Origin: Calonectria ilicicola
Taxonomy: Eukaryota > Ascomycota > Sordariomycetes > Hypocreales > Nectriaceae
DNA: 64,000 nt
NCBI GenBank assembly: GCA_020809705.1
Contig: CP085831.1
Span: forward strand, 5,208,001-5,272,000
Direction: 5' to 3'
Position numbers and translations under genes: made by a program. This document shows, piece by piece, positions 48,000-59,743 of the stretch. The notes under the pieces are model-generated. The model worked only from the letters and a program-made list of their open reading frames with translations. It was not told the origin of the DNA and made no database searches. The number at the start of each line of letters is the position of its first letter. Positions within the stretch are counted from its first letter, which is position 1.

Positions 48000-50900
48000 C
48001 CCCCCTTTCTTCCAAGCGGCAATTTTGCTGCTTTGGTATTGTATACTTGCTTATTGGGCTATCTAATTCCATGATTGGCCTATAGATAGTTTCATATGTA
48101 TCTAGGGCTTCTAGCTCTATTAAGAACTCTATTAGTTGCTAAATAGGTTCTTTATAGCTATACCATTGAATAAGAGCTTCTTAGATCTTATCTTATTCTT
48201 ATTGCTTCCACCTAGTATATAGGATTTCTTTGACTATCTATTTATCTTTGCTATCTATCTAAATTAGTGGGGGCTGGAAGTTATCCTGTTATTATCCTGG
48301 TAAGGGATCCTGTCATACTCTTCTTAAAAGGTTAATATAGAATTATAAGTATATTGCCCTAGGCATATCAACCTCTACTATATATATACCTATTACCTTT
48401 ATCACAGTATATTACTAATATAGTCAATCTAGCTTCTTACAAGGCCTAGGGGACTTATAATTGGTCAGATTAATCTAGACCTTATCTCCAACCTTAAACC
48501 TCTCCGCTAGCATCTGCTTCTTATTTATTACCTGTTTATAACACTGTTGTATTGCAGTCACTACAGCCTATGCAAATTCTATAGCATCTTGAATCTTCTA
48601 TAGTAGGTTCCTAGCCTAGGCCTCATTACTACTTAGTAGTAACTCTATAGCAATCTCCTAGACCTTAAAGGGCTTTATATAGTACCTATGCTTTAAGAAG
48701 AAGGGACTTATCCCTATAGCCGAGTTCTCACAGTTGTTCAGCGCTAACTACATTACTAGGAGATAATAACCCTAATCTTTCTACAAATAGCAAACATATG
48801 CTTATAGGTATGCTTGGATTTCCTGGTTTATCTATTCTAGCCCCCTATTGGTCTACAGGTAGTATACTATATTAAGCTGCTATATAATGCTAGCTAGCTT
48901 GCAGAAGGCTTATTAGAACCTACTGGTCTAATTGCTCCCTCGGTCATTAATAATAAACTAGGATATTTTATGTGATCTATAATGGCAGCTAAGGAACCGT
49001 TCTGCACAGGCTTCTGCTTCCATTATAGGCATAATCTTGAGTATGATAGCTTATATAAGTCAATCAACTATCACCTATAAATATTAAGACTTATTCTTGC
49101 TTGTTGGAGGAAGATCTATTATGAAATCTATAGCTAGATCACTCTATAGCCATTCTAGAACTAGTAAAGGCTTTAATAGCCCTCTCTTTAATTGCCGCTA
49201 GATATAACTTCTTCTGTAGACTTAACAATTAACAACAAACTAACAAACTAGTTATAATAGTTTTGGCTAAAAGAATTATCTTAATATTAAGATTATTATA
49301 CTATTACAGCCTAGATGACCTCTAGTAATAGCATTATGCTTTATCTATATAATGTAAGTATATAGTATCTCTATATTAATCTCACTACTAGGTACTTACA
49401 ATCGGTCTCGGAAGGTCAACCAACCTTTAGTATCTAAAGCATATTCTAAGATCTAAATCTTCAGATCTAACTTAAGTAGTAGACTTTGTTCCTACTACTA
49501 TACTATAGTATATATACTTATATAAGTTTTATCTATAATAATAGCTTAATTTTATAAATCCTATAGCTCTAGATAATTAAAGAAAACTACTATTTATAAT
49601 ATCTCTATCTAGGCTACCTGAAGAATAACTTGCTCCGGTGTAGTTACTCTATCCTATGGAATAGCTAGTTGAGGGATTAATTGCAGGTAATGGCCCTGCT
49701 CCCTAAGGTCTTCGACCCCCTTGGGTATATCCTGCTCTCTACGGCTTAGCACATCTGGCGCTACTGTCTTGCTGCTGGGTTGATACTTAAGCTAGAAATC
49801 ATATTCCAATAGCTATTCTACCTAATAACTCTATTATTCTGTAAGATACTGATATTTTATAAAGTATGTTAGGTTCTTATAATCTATAATAATAGTAAAT
49901 GGGCTATAGCTATATAGTTCTGCTCTTCAAGCATCTAGGCAATATATAATTACTAGCATCTCCTTATTATAGATTAGGTAGTTGTATTCTACTAGGCTTA
50001 GCTATTGTGAGTGAAAGATAACTAGCCGATAGTGGCCTTACTTATCTTTTTAAGCTAGAACTCCTCCTAGTACATTACTTAAGCAATTAGCTTTAAAAAA
50101 TATTGGTTTATCCAGATCCTACTATTACAATATAGGAGCTTTGTAAAACCTATACTTAAGTTCCTAGAAAGCTGCTTTCTTACTAGATCCCCATTTAAAG
50201 GCAACCCCTTTCCAAGTTAATATTATTAAAGGGACTAATATCTTTATAAAGTCTAGTATAAAGATCTAATAGTAATTTATAAAGTTTAAAAAACTCTATA
50301 TACCTTTTACTGTCTAGGGTGCTTTTTATTTGTGAATTGCTTATTGCTTCTCTAGGTTATAGAATACTCCTTTCCTAGCCTATATAATAAATCCTAGGTA
50401 TTTTACCTCTTGGACTGCAAACTCGTACTTCTTTAGATCTAGATGTAATCTAGTAGCAGCTAAGGCATAGAGTACCTTCCATACCTTTACTAGATAATCC
50501 TTCTTTAAGCCACTAGAATAGATCAATATATCATCCAAATAGACTGTAGTAAAGTTATTTAGAAAGTCTTGCAACACCTTGTTCATATACCTCTGGAACA
50601 TAGCAGATACGCCACTTAGGCCGAATGGGCATACCAGCCACTTGTATAACCCAAACTAAGTCCGGAAGGTAGTCTTTACCTTATGCCCTTTAGCCATTTG
50701 GACCTTATGGAAGGCAGCAACCATATCTAGCTTAATAAACTATTTAGCCTTGGATAGGTTCTATAATATCTCTATAATTAAAGGAAGAGGATACCGATCT
50801 TACTATATAATAGTATTAAATATATAGTAATTGTAATAAAAATATAGTCCTCCTCCAGGCTTCCTAATAAACAATACTAGGGTACTAGTAGCCAAGCTAT

Positions 50901-52930
50901 TAGCTTAGATAAATCCCTTATCTAATAGATCTCTAAAAGTCTTTCTAAGAACTAGCAATTCCTCCCTAAACATATTATATAAAGGTCCCCAAGGGAGCGA
51001 TAGTTCATCCCCAAACTTATCTTACTATAGATTAATCTTATAATTAATGCTTAGTCGGTATGATGGTAGTTTGGCTACCTCTGTTACTAAGAATAATTCT
51101 CCAAATTTATCAAGTAATGCAGCCAGAACCTATTCCTTTAGGTTTTTCTCAACCTTCCATTAAAGGGCTTCTTTAATATCTTTTAAACTAATAGATCGCA
51201 CTAATAATGCTACTAGATCATATGTTCTATGTAAGTAGTAATATTTAGTTATAAAGGTTATAGCTATAATACAACGAGCTACCTGTATCTGACGGACCTT
51301 TAGGGTTTCTTCTTCGCCAGTAAGCTATAGCTTGATTCTAGCTACCCTATAGGTAATGCACTCCTTTACCACATTATAAATAACCTCATTTGCCTTTAAC
51401 TAAGGCTTACCTAGGAATAGATCCTCTTCTAGGCCTTTCATAGCATAGGCATACAGCCTCTACTTATAACCTTCTACCTTAAAGGTCAATACCACAATCC
51501 TAGAGGTATAAGTTCTTTTCTTAGACTTAGTAAAGCTATTAAGCTGTTATAGCTTCTTCTTAATATATAGAAGGGCTAGCTGGTCAGCTAGATCTTTACT
51601 TATAAGGGCAAAAGTATTACAGCTTATATTAATAAGGGCTTGAATAGGTTGATCGTTAACTCTTACTTCAATTAGAGCTAATCTATTAATTATCATAGGC
51701 TTTTACTTCACCCACCCTTGGAGATCTTCCCTAGATGGCTCTAATACCCGACTTTGTATTAGAGCTTCTTATTTTCCAGGTCTTCACCCTCGCTAGCAGA
51801 TAAGTCTAACTCCGCAAAATCAGCACTACTAGCCTACTTGGCTTTCTTTATATAAGATCGTCGGACTGTTGATTGGCAAATCAGGCAAGAGGCCTTTAAG
51901 TGATCAAGGCTTCCGCAGCTAAAGCAACATCGTATATCTTGGTCTTGGTTACCAGCAGGCTGCTTGTAAGAGGTCGGTTTCTTAGCAACTACCTTGCCTA
52001 TTATTGGTGTATCACCTTTATAGTCCTTGGTTATTTTAGGGACCTAAGAAATGTGATCTTGCCTTTGGCTAGCAGTAGGTTCCTTTTTCTCTAGCTTCCT
52101 GAGTTTCTCTAGCTTCCAAGCTATATCCTGTACTTAAGCCAGCTAGCCTACATAATCATACAATAGATCTACTATAACCAAGCTATACTATAACTATAAG
52201 TTCAGCGCACCTTCTAAAAAGATAATCTTAGTTTAATTAGTTTATTAGGAGCCTCCTATATCTACTATAACCTACTTAAACTTAGGTAGAAAGCTTATAA
52301 AAGAGATATTCTTACCTTATCGAAGGGTTTGTAAGGATGCTACTATATGCGCCTACGAATTAATATCCTTATATATATAATTTAAGTAGTGTATAAAGTT
52401 TATAGGATCATAACAACCTCCAGATCCTCCAGCAGTATAGAAGGTAGCCATTACCTTCTAGGATCCTACTACTAAATATAAGTTAACCAAGTACTAGAGC
52501 TCTTGGTTTAATATATAAAGATAAATATCTAGCTCTAACTTGTCTTTTATCTGCTATAACTATATTAGGTACTTATAGCGATTACCTAAAAACTTTAGTA
52601 GGTTTAAAAGTGGCTTCCACTTTAAGAGGGACTGTCAAAAGATATCAATATCCAGCCCAATTAAACCTAATAACTCCGCCTTAACTGAGGCCCTCGGGCT
52701 CTCCTTAAGGCATTCCTATAGTAGCATTAATCTCTTTACTATATTACTCTATTAGGCTCTCAACTACGCAATCTACTTCTAGATCAGGGCTAAAGCTGTA
52801 CTTAATCCTTGCTATATGAGCTATGCTAGCCACTATTGGGTTGCCTTATCTAGCGCTAAGCTACTGGATCCTTAATCCGCTATTATACCTGCAAACATCT
52901 TAATTAATAATTTGCATTAAAGTTGGTTGA
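48000..52930 (-). pseudogene. gag-pol remnant of element D
   Basis: The open minus-strand fragment 50380-50601 reads MFQRYMNKVLQDFLNNF, then TTVYLDDILIYSSG, then LDLKKYEFAVQEVKYLGFII. This is the RT palm with the catalytic YLDD and the downstream connection motif of Ty3/gypsy. RNase H and integrase should follow leftwards to about 48000, and protease and gag rightwards; a CCHC-like zinc knuckle is suggested near 51870-51930. Frequent TAG/TAA codons at expected Gln or Trp positions break the frame throughout. Confidence 0.8.
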
Positions 52931-52940
52931 GCTTTAGATA

Positions 52941-53152
52941 TATGAAGGGCTGGTCCTGGGTTTATTTAACCTAAAGGGTGCTCTATATTGGTCTATCTAA
53001 AGCTAAGGAGGAAGAAGAAGAAGACAATTAGAAGAATGTATTCTTCTGATTATATATGCCTTGGTGTGCCCTTGCTACCAACATAGTCATAAAGCTTAAT
53101 CTAGGTGGATACGGCATAGCCGTAATCCTCTGCCAGGCTTCAGCCTGTGACA
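52941..53152 (-). repeat. Right (5') LTR of element D
   Basis: Begins TATGAAGGGCTGGTCC and ends GCCTGTGACA on the plus strand. Outer terminus intact. Confidence 0.92.
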
Positions 53153-53725
53153 ATAAGGTCAGTCTATTGTAGCTACTTGAATAGTTGTATGATCAAATAT
53201 TCATAGATACTATAATAAGAGCTAAAACCGGTTATAAGATATCCACTTAGTAATTAAATAAATAGTATATTAAGCCTTCAGCTATAAAATCTTCTAATAA
53301 TCTTTAATTCTTAGTTCCTTAATTATTTATATATAAATTATAATAGTAATCTATATATAGATTTCTATAATAAAGGTCGGTTTCCAATTTAATAGCTATA
53401 ATTGTAGGTGCTATTAACTATAGCTTTTAGCTTAATCAAGTAAGTGATTAGCCCAGCTATTAATATATTAAACCTATCTTTCAACTAAGAAAATAAGCAG
53501 GAATTCTTAGAATAACAATAGCAGGTCTTAGGGCAGCTCTTTAATTATTATAGCCTGGGCCGGTAGCTCAATTGGCTTAAAGCTGTAGCCACAGTCAGTG
53601 GTTGGCGCCTTCATTGGCCAGCAGGTGTTATCCTCAGGCCGCTCGCAGTAGCAATTATCAATTAAGATAAAACTATCATTATCATACACATTAATGGCCT
53701 TATTAGAGGACTACTAGGTATCCAT
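53153..53725 (-). pseudogene. PiggyBac-type transposase remnant, N-terminal part
   Basis: From an ATG at 53725 the minus strand reads MDT, two stops, then SSNKAINVYDNDSFILIDN, an acidic/cysteine region CYCERPEDNTCWPMKAP, YSFKPIELPAQ, and FLLIFLVER before the gypsy insertion at 53153. This resembles the poorly conserved start of fungal PiggyBac transposases, and the join to 47783 on the other side of element D (one copy of ATAAG removed) is collinear. Internal stops sit where CAA, CAG or CGA codons are expected. Confidence 0.6.
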
Positions 53726-53781
53726 TATAAATAAAATAATGAATTACATAATAAAATGAGTTGCATTGATTCTGGAAGTCA

Positions 53782-55164
53782 TTGATGTCACTCGAGGTCA
53801 CTTTGCTCTTGCTGGGGTCATGTGGGGCGGGGTACGGAGGTGGAGGGCTAACGCAGTTAAAGGGATCTGATGGACACTGGAGATGGAATAAAAATATTTT
53901 GGACCAATTTGAGAATGTTCTACAAATCCTCGACCGAACTCAGCACGACCTCGGCTCAAAATTGGCGCAAAACCGTGGAGTGGAGAATTTGGATTTGTCC
54001 CAACTTTCGGAGCTGAGCGACGAGCTGTATCTATTCCTCAACGAGAAACAGAAACAGGCTCTCCAAGGATATTTCAACCTCACTCTGTCTGAGAAAGGTC
54101 ACGCGCTTTACGGTTTACTCCTCGATGGAACGGGCAGCAGTATTTCTCTAACAGATGAAATTCGCGTGATAATCAGTCTCGCACATATCCAGCGCTTGTT
54201 GAATGACAATCCGGACCCCAAGCCTCGTATCACGAGAATCGAGCCCCACACTATCCGTAATCTGCGACGCTTTGGTGATCACCATCTGGCAACTCACCAA
54301 GAGGGCAAAGAATCGCGTCCCATCTGGGTAGAATGGCGAAATTATCAATCCGATGGATGCGACGAAGATGTGGTTGCACAACTCCTTCGCCGCGCTGTCA
54401 TTCTAGCCAAACTGCTATCCCAAGAAAGGCCAGACGCGTTCCGAGCACTCCTTTGTAACGGTTTCTTCCATGACAAAGAAAAGTTTGCTTTTGGAATGGT
54501 GTTTGAGGTTCCCAGGGTATCTAGAGCCGAGACTGATGCTAACCCCATCCATTTGCGCCAAGTAATGAAGGCCACAGAAAAGGACATCGACCATCCAGAT
54601 CTTGATGACAGATTCAAGTTGGCTTCAACATTGGCTACTGCATTGTTCGAGTTTCATGCACTCGGCTGGCTTCACAAGAGTCTAACAGCGGAAAACATCA
54701 TCTTCTTTCAAGATAAAAAAGTTCCAATGAGCCAACTCATCACATCACCATGGCTTGTTGGGTTGAGCCACTGTCGCCCCCATGATCCATTCGGTCTCAC
54801 ATCTGGGCTGTCCGACTCAGCTGCCAGGATGTATCACCATCCACTCTTTATTGAAAAGGGAAAAGACTTTCGGGTTGAGTTTGACTACTATAGTCTTGGG
54901 ATAATTTTAATAGAAATCGGATATTGGACATCATTCAGCCAAATGACAGAAAAGTGGACCGGAAGTCCTGAAGACAGGCGCCAAAGGCTCATCAAGACCC
55001 AAATACCCCGGCTTAGCAAGATCATAAGCAGAAGTTATGCCCATATTGTGCGTTTCTGTATTGGTTGCGAACTGGACGGGCCGGAATCAGGACCTTGTTC
55101 AAACGAAGCCCGCTTACAATTTCTGCAAAATGTAGTAGTGCCACTAAGGTGCTTCTGTGATTGA
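53782..55164 (+). CDS. HeLo-type incompatibility pseudokinase, probably 5'-truncated
   Basis: Open frame of 460 codons. From GLTQLKGSDGHWRWNKNIL onward it matches the latter part of a HeLo/prion-inhibition domain and its helical linker. A kinase-like C-terminal domain of the fungal HeLo-kinase group (DUF7580-type) follows: DDRFKLASTLATALFEFH, then GWLHKSLTAENIIFF in place of the HRD loop, no DFG, and FDYYSLGIILIEIGYW. Loss of catalytic residues is normal for this group. The first 25 residues are Gly/Leu-rich and do not look like a real HeLo N-terminus, where an ARLRLxRWG-type helix would be expected; a PiggyBac remnant ends only about 60 bases upstream. The true 5' end is therefore probably deleted or displaced. 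Relatives trigger membrane damage in heterokaryon incompatibility, often alongside NLRs such as the next gene. Confidence 0.7.
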   Translation: MMSLEVTLLLLGSCGAGYGGGGLTQLKGSDGHWRWNKNILDQFENVLQILDRTQHDLGSKLAQNRGVENLDLSQLSELSDELYLFLNEKQKQALQGYFNLTLSEKGHALYGLLLDGTGSSISLTDEIRVIISLAHIQRLLNDNPDPKPRITRIEPHTIRNLRRFGDHHLATHQEGKESRPIWVEWRNYQSDGCDEDVVAQLLRRAVILAKLLSQERPDAFRALLCNGFFHDKEKFAFGMVFEVPRVSRAETDANPIHLRQVMKATEKDIDHPDLDDRFKLASTLATALFEFHALGWLHKSLTAENIIFFQDKKVPMSQLITSPWLVGLSHCRPHDPFGLTSGLSDSAARMYHHPLFIEKGKDFRVEFDYYSLGIILIEIGYWTSFSQMTEKWTGSPEDRRQRLIKTQIPRLSKIISRSYAHIVRFCIGCELDGPESGPCSNEARLQFLQNVVVPLRCFCD

Positions 55165-55869
55165 GTAAATCAAATAGCGAATTGATTGATATTTTATATA
55201 ATGACGATCCCTTCTGTGTTTGAGATATCCTAGTGATTCAAAACATTCTGAGGGGTGAGATCATCAGTTTGTTAACCGCACTGAGCAGCATTGCATTTGC
55301 CTCTGGGATTTAGTGACTCTTCTCACAATGTATTACTAAGAAATACGGGTATTCCGACTTTGTCACTCTTTGATTGGTTACGCCCTTCCCTCCACGCCCT
55401 AGCTGAGGGACACAAGCAATTTTTATTCGTACCAATAATAGTATCGAAAAAAAGAGGGGCAGTTGTAGGGCTTTAGGCCATGATGATGTGGGAGCCCAAT
55501 GTTCGTTGAGGTATCATTTCGAAAAATGAGTTGGATCCTGCACCTTGCCCATTGGAAAAATAAATATGTCTTTCTATGTGGAAGAATGCTGAAGCCTTAG
55601 CTTGGCAACTCTAATGACTCAACTGTTGACGCAATCCCATATCACTGATACCGCTATTTCAGACATTCATTCTGCGTTTTGACTTTATGTCTCCGCTCGT
55701 ACCAACAAGAACTACACCACAAAATTTTGTTATGTCAAATATCGAACTCGTTCAGGCAACATATTAGCACTGATCTACATTTCGCATCTTGCCTTACACA
55801 AATTCATAGTACCAAGTTCCTGGGTAGCTGGGTGCACGATTTTACGATTTTCCTGCCATCTACCGCCAT
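55165..55869. other. Spacer between HeLo pseudokinase and NACHT-ankyrin gene
   Basis: Ordinary base composition, no gene recognised; presumably the promoter of the NACHT-ankyrin gene. Both genes are on the plus strand. Confidence 0.5.
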
Positions 55870-58800
55870 ATGACGCAAAACACAGTACAAACTATTCTTG
55901 CACGAGATCGTGCTCAGGTGATTGTTGGAAACACATACAACACATTTGTCAAGTCAGAGGAGGAAGATCGCCTCAAGATTCTAAAGAGAATATCAACAAT
56001 CCAATATGCAGGACACCATGAATTCATTCGCGATCGGAGGACTGAAGACACGGGTGATTGGCTTCTCGAGACCTCCCAATTTGAGGAATGGGACCAATCT
56101 GAGAATTCATTCCTCACACTCTTGTATGGTGCACGTAAGTCATTGCCGCTAGAATTCTCCCGTAACAGCACACTGAAAATTATTAGCTGGTGCAGGGAAG
56201 ACATATTTGATCTCTCGAGTAATCGATCATGCTGAAGAAAGTTTGATTCATTCAGCAGAAGACCAAGCTCTGGCCTATTTTTACTGCAACAGAAATGAAG
56301 AGGAGCGACGACAGCCACAGTCGATCCTCCGTAGCTTGGTCAGACAACTTGGGTCTCCTATTGGGAGACCGGAGCAGCTTCATCAAGCTGTGCGAGACCT
56401 GCCTCAATCACTCGAGGAGCAAGGATTAATCTTGAATGTCAAGAGATGCCAAGAAACACTGATAGAGCTCATTTCCTCCTATCGATGCACGACTATTATA
56501 ATAGATGCTCTTGATGAATGTAGTCAAGATAGTCGGAGTGAGCTGATGAACAGTCTAAGAAATTTGATAAATGACACTTATAAAGTTAAAATCTTCATTT
56601 CTAGCAGGAAGGATTTTGACATTGTGGGCCATTTCACATCATGGCCCTTGGTTGAGATTGAGGCTCAGGATAATCAGCACGACATTGAAAGATTTATTGA
56701 TGAAAAGCTCAACGAAGACAGAAGGCTGGAACACAAAGCTAGGTTACGGGACAAAATAAAGAACCACCTCTTTGAGAAAAGCAATGGGATGTTCCAGTGG
56801 GCAGCACTACAAGTGCAGCGTATCCGCAAATTAAAGGTCTTGGACGAAGCAAATATTGAGAATCATCTCAAAAGTTTACCGAAGGACTTGGAAGAAGAAT
56901 ATGATAGAATATGGGATGAGATTCACGACAAGGACAATGATCCACATCAACTGGCCGATCGAGCATTACGATGGGCTTTTTGTGCGCAGGAACCCCTATC
57001 GATGGTGACATTGACAAGGTTGATGACAATAGATCCCCTCAAGGAGGATCCTTTTATATACAACCCATTTCCGGAATATAAATTTGAGGATAAATATTGG
57101 CGTGGGTTATACCCTGATGAGCAGGAGCAGATTAAAGAAAGGATTGATGGGCTGTGCTGCAACCTATTGACATTTGACAAGCAAGGGAGGGTATGGCGAT
57201 TTTGCCACTTGTCTGCCGTGGAGTATATCGAAAAATGGCACAAGGACCTTTTGCCACACTGTTCTGCAGCCATATTTTGTCTTGAATATCTTATTCGCTA
57301 CGAAATCCCAACCCGCCGGACACAAACAAGAAGAAGAAGAGGATGGGACAGAAAGAGGAGCAGCAGCAGCAGCGATTCCAGGAGGGACCGAACCTACATG
57401 GAACGATACTGGGCGGTTCATGTCCGATTCCAAGAGTACCATGAAACTAAATGGAACGCACGGATAATGACCCTTCTGAAACAGTTTCTAGGATCTATTA
57501 GCAAGAGCACTGCCGCATATAGGAATTCGGCCGAATATAGGGATTGGGCCAAGGGTTCTCCTGCTGATTGGCTTTCATCTATTTATGAGGTGAGACCCAT
57601 TTCCTCACCTATTTACGGGGTTGTGATTTGTGGTCTCAAGGATGTTTTGGAAGAATGGTGGCAAAATGATCCAGCTATGGATATTAATGCGTGCAATGAT
57701 GCTGGGGCGTCACTTCTTGCCTTGGCAGTCAGGCATAAGCATGAACATGTTTGGCGGTTTCTTATTGAAAAGGGCGCAGATATTAACAGGGGGACTTCGA
57801 CTACTCCGCTAATCGAAGCCTGTCAAGAGGAAAACAGTCCTGCGTTATTGGACTTGCTTGAAATTGGGGCTGAAGTTGATATCTGTCTTTCGGTCAAGTC
57901 TGTAAGATATGGGAACTTTCCTAACCACGATGTGGCTGCCCTCCACGTGCCAATCACGGAGAGGGGAAGTATTGATATATTGGCAACCCTTTTAAAACGG
58001 GGTGCAGATGTCAACCTGAGGGTGAATGGTTGCACTGCATTTGAGAATGCTGTATCTGTGGGTCGAAGGGACATGCTTCCAATTCTTCTCCGTCATAATG
58101 CCAAATTTGATCACCAAAAAGTCATCGTTGATGCAGCAGGGCATGGCTGGGTCGATTGGGTCAAATATTTCAGGCAAGAAGGTGCTGATGTGGATGGAGT
58201 AGCCCATGGGCAGTCCCCTTTGCTGGCGGCAACCAAGGAGCGTCGTCTGGAGGTGGCTGGATTTTTGCTTGAGGCTTGCGCAAATGTCAACAAAATCGTT
58301 AATGGGGAAAGCCCTTTGATTGTAGCGGCTAGAAATGGTGATATGTAAATGGCCAAACTTCTGCTTGGAGCTGGCGCAGATGTCAATCTTGTCGCCGGTG
58401 GGCAAACTGCGCTACATTCAGCTGCAGGCTACCCTTTCGACGATATCATTCGTGTCTTGCTTCAGGCAGGTGCTGATCCAAACAATAGGCATGTCTGCAG
58501 CCCCCTCAATTCAGTAGTAACTGAGACTTATGCCCTTACCAACCGCAGGTTGGAAACCATGAGATTGTTATTGGACAACGGTGCGAATATCAACCATCTA
58601 GGAGACTCAAAATTGGATCCACCTTTAGTTGCTGCCATCAAACACCGGACTGGATATCCCGAATTCCTTGATATCGAGGTGATCCGCTTCCTTTTAGATC
58701 AAGGAGCCGATCCCAACTTGGCCGGCCGTAGCGGTTATCCTCTTGCACTGGCCGCTGACCGATTTTATACAGAATACGAGATCTTGCATCTGCTTGTTGC

Positions 58801-59743
58801 TGCAGGGGCTGATCGCAACTATAATGACGGGTTCACCAACTGTCTGTGCTTTGCGGCACGCCATGGAACCACTCGGGCCTTACAGAGGCTCTTAGACATT
58901 GGTGCGAATCCCACTCTAACCTTTAATCAAGGGGCTGGAAGTGCTTTGTCAGAGGCAGTATATTGGGGCAACGTCGATGCCTGTCGCTTCTTACTAGATC
59001 CAAACCTTGGGATCAATGTAAACGCACCATTACGTGGCTTGTACAAGAGCGCTTTGTGGGCCGCCATTAATGGGTGCGCTGACAAGTATCGGCGTGTTCC
59101 CGATGATCATGACCCCGGCAATGAGGACTTCGATCATACCTTGATTCCTTGGAGTTTTCCACCCAGAGAGTTTGCAATGCGTTTCAGAGTCATCCATCAA
59201 TTACTTGAAGCAGGTGCCGATGTCATTATGCCTTTATGTTTGACATTGAGGCCCCTGCTTGACAAGATACAATTTGGAGACAATGAAGAATACTTTGTTA
59301 CTATTTCCAGAGGACTCTGCAAATATGGAAACTCAATTTATCCTATTTCTTTTTCCACAGAGTGGCTACACGTCATGTGGGAACTAGCACCTGGCGCTTT
59401 ACCCTGCCCACCACACTGCCATAGGTTTCCACACCCTCTCCCACCGCGAATCTGGATAGCCATTAAACTTATCTCCATCGCATTCCCATACTCGAAAAAA
59501 TATGCATTTATTGGCATCTCGCGGCGCAGATTGTGCCGATTCGTTTTTATACCTGCAACCAAAAGCTTGAGTATCGTGCCTAAGGCACGGGCAATCAAAA
59601 ATCGCACTCTTACTCATGAGCTGTCCCGACCTGCACCTTTCTCGAAATCCCGTCAATTCGTGGCAATTACTGGGGAATATTTGCTTTTATTTATAGCATT
59701 TCTAACCATCCCTCCTGCCCTTTATGTAATGTGGTTGAGGTAG
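55870..59743 (+). CDS. NACHT-ankyrin NLR-like protein with in-frame stop
   Basis: Exons 55870-56134 and 56187-59743 join (GTAAGT donor; acceptor TATTAG at 56186) to restore a perfect Walker A, LLYGAPGAGKTYLI, whose codons span the intron. The frame is 1274 codons. The N-terminal tail has a prion-motif-like stretch (RAQVIVGNTYNTF), then the NACHT domain: Walker B TIIIDALDEC near residue 195 and the sensor-like KIFISSRKDFD. A winged-helix and helical region follow, then about ten ankyrin repeats from residue 580 on (for example LLKRGADVNLRVNGCTAFENAV). A C-terminal membrane-like segment ends the protein (YLLLFIAFLTIPPALYVMW). A TAA at 58346-58348 (codon 809) falls inside an ankyrin repeat, GDM-stop-MAKLLLGAGADVN, and the repeats go on in frame for 464 codons. 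The protein as read stops at 808 aa, which keeps NACHT and part of the ankyrins. Confidence 0.82.

Larger units (their letters stand above)
47784..53152 (-). mobile_element. Ty3/gypsy LTR retrotransposon D (minus orientation)
   Basis: A 5369-base element with 212-base LTRs (47784-47995 and 52941-53152) that differ at about 18 positions, all transitions, and a perfect 5-base target duplication ATAAG (47779-47783 and 53153-53157). A strong purine tract (GAAGAAAGGGGGGGG on the minus strand) lies just inside the left LTR, setting the minus orientation. The pol gene is on the minus strand. It is less decayed than elements B and C: its base composition is nearer normal and a 73-codon RT fragment is still open. 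Confidence 0.93.

Noticed and set aside
56135..56212. Later splice acceptor (TGCAG, 56215 side) for the NACHT-ankyrin intron
   Set aside because: It would give LYGARKTYL and destroy Walker A; the acceptor at 56186 restores GAPGAGKT exactly.
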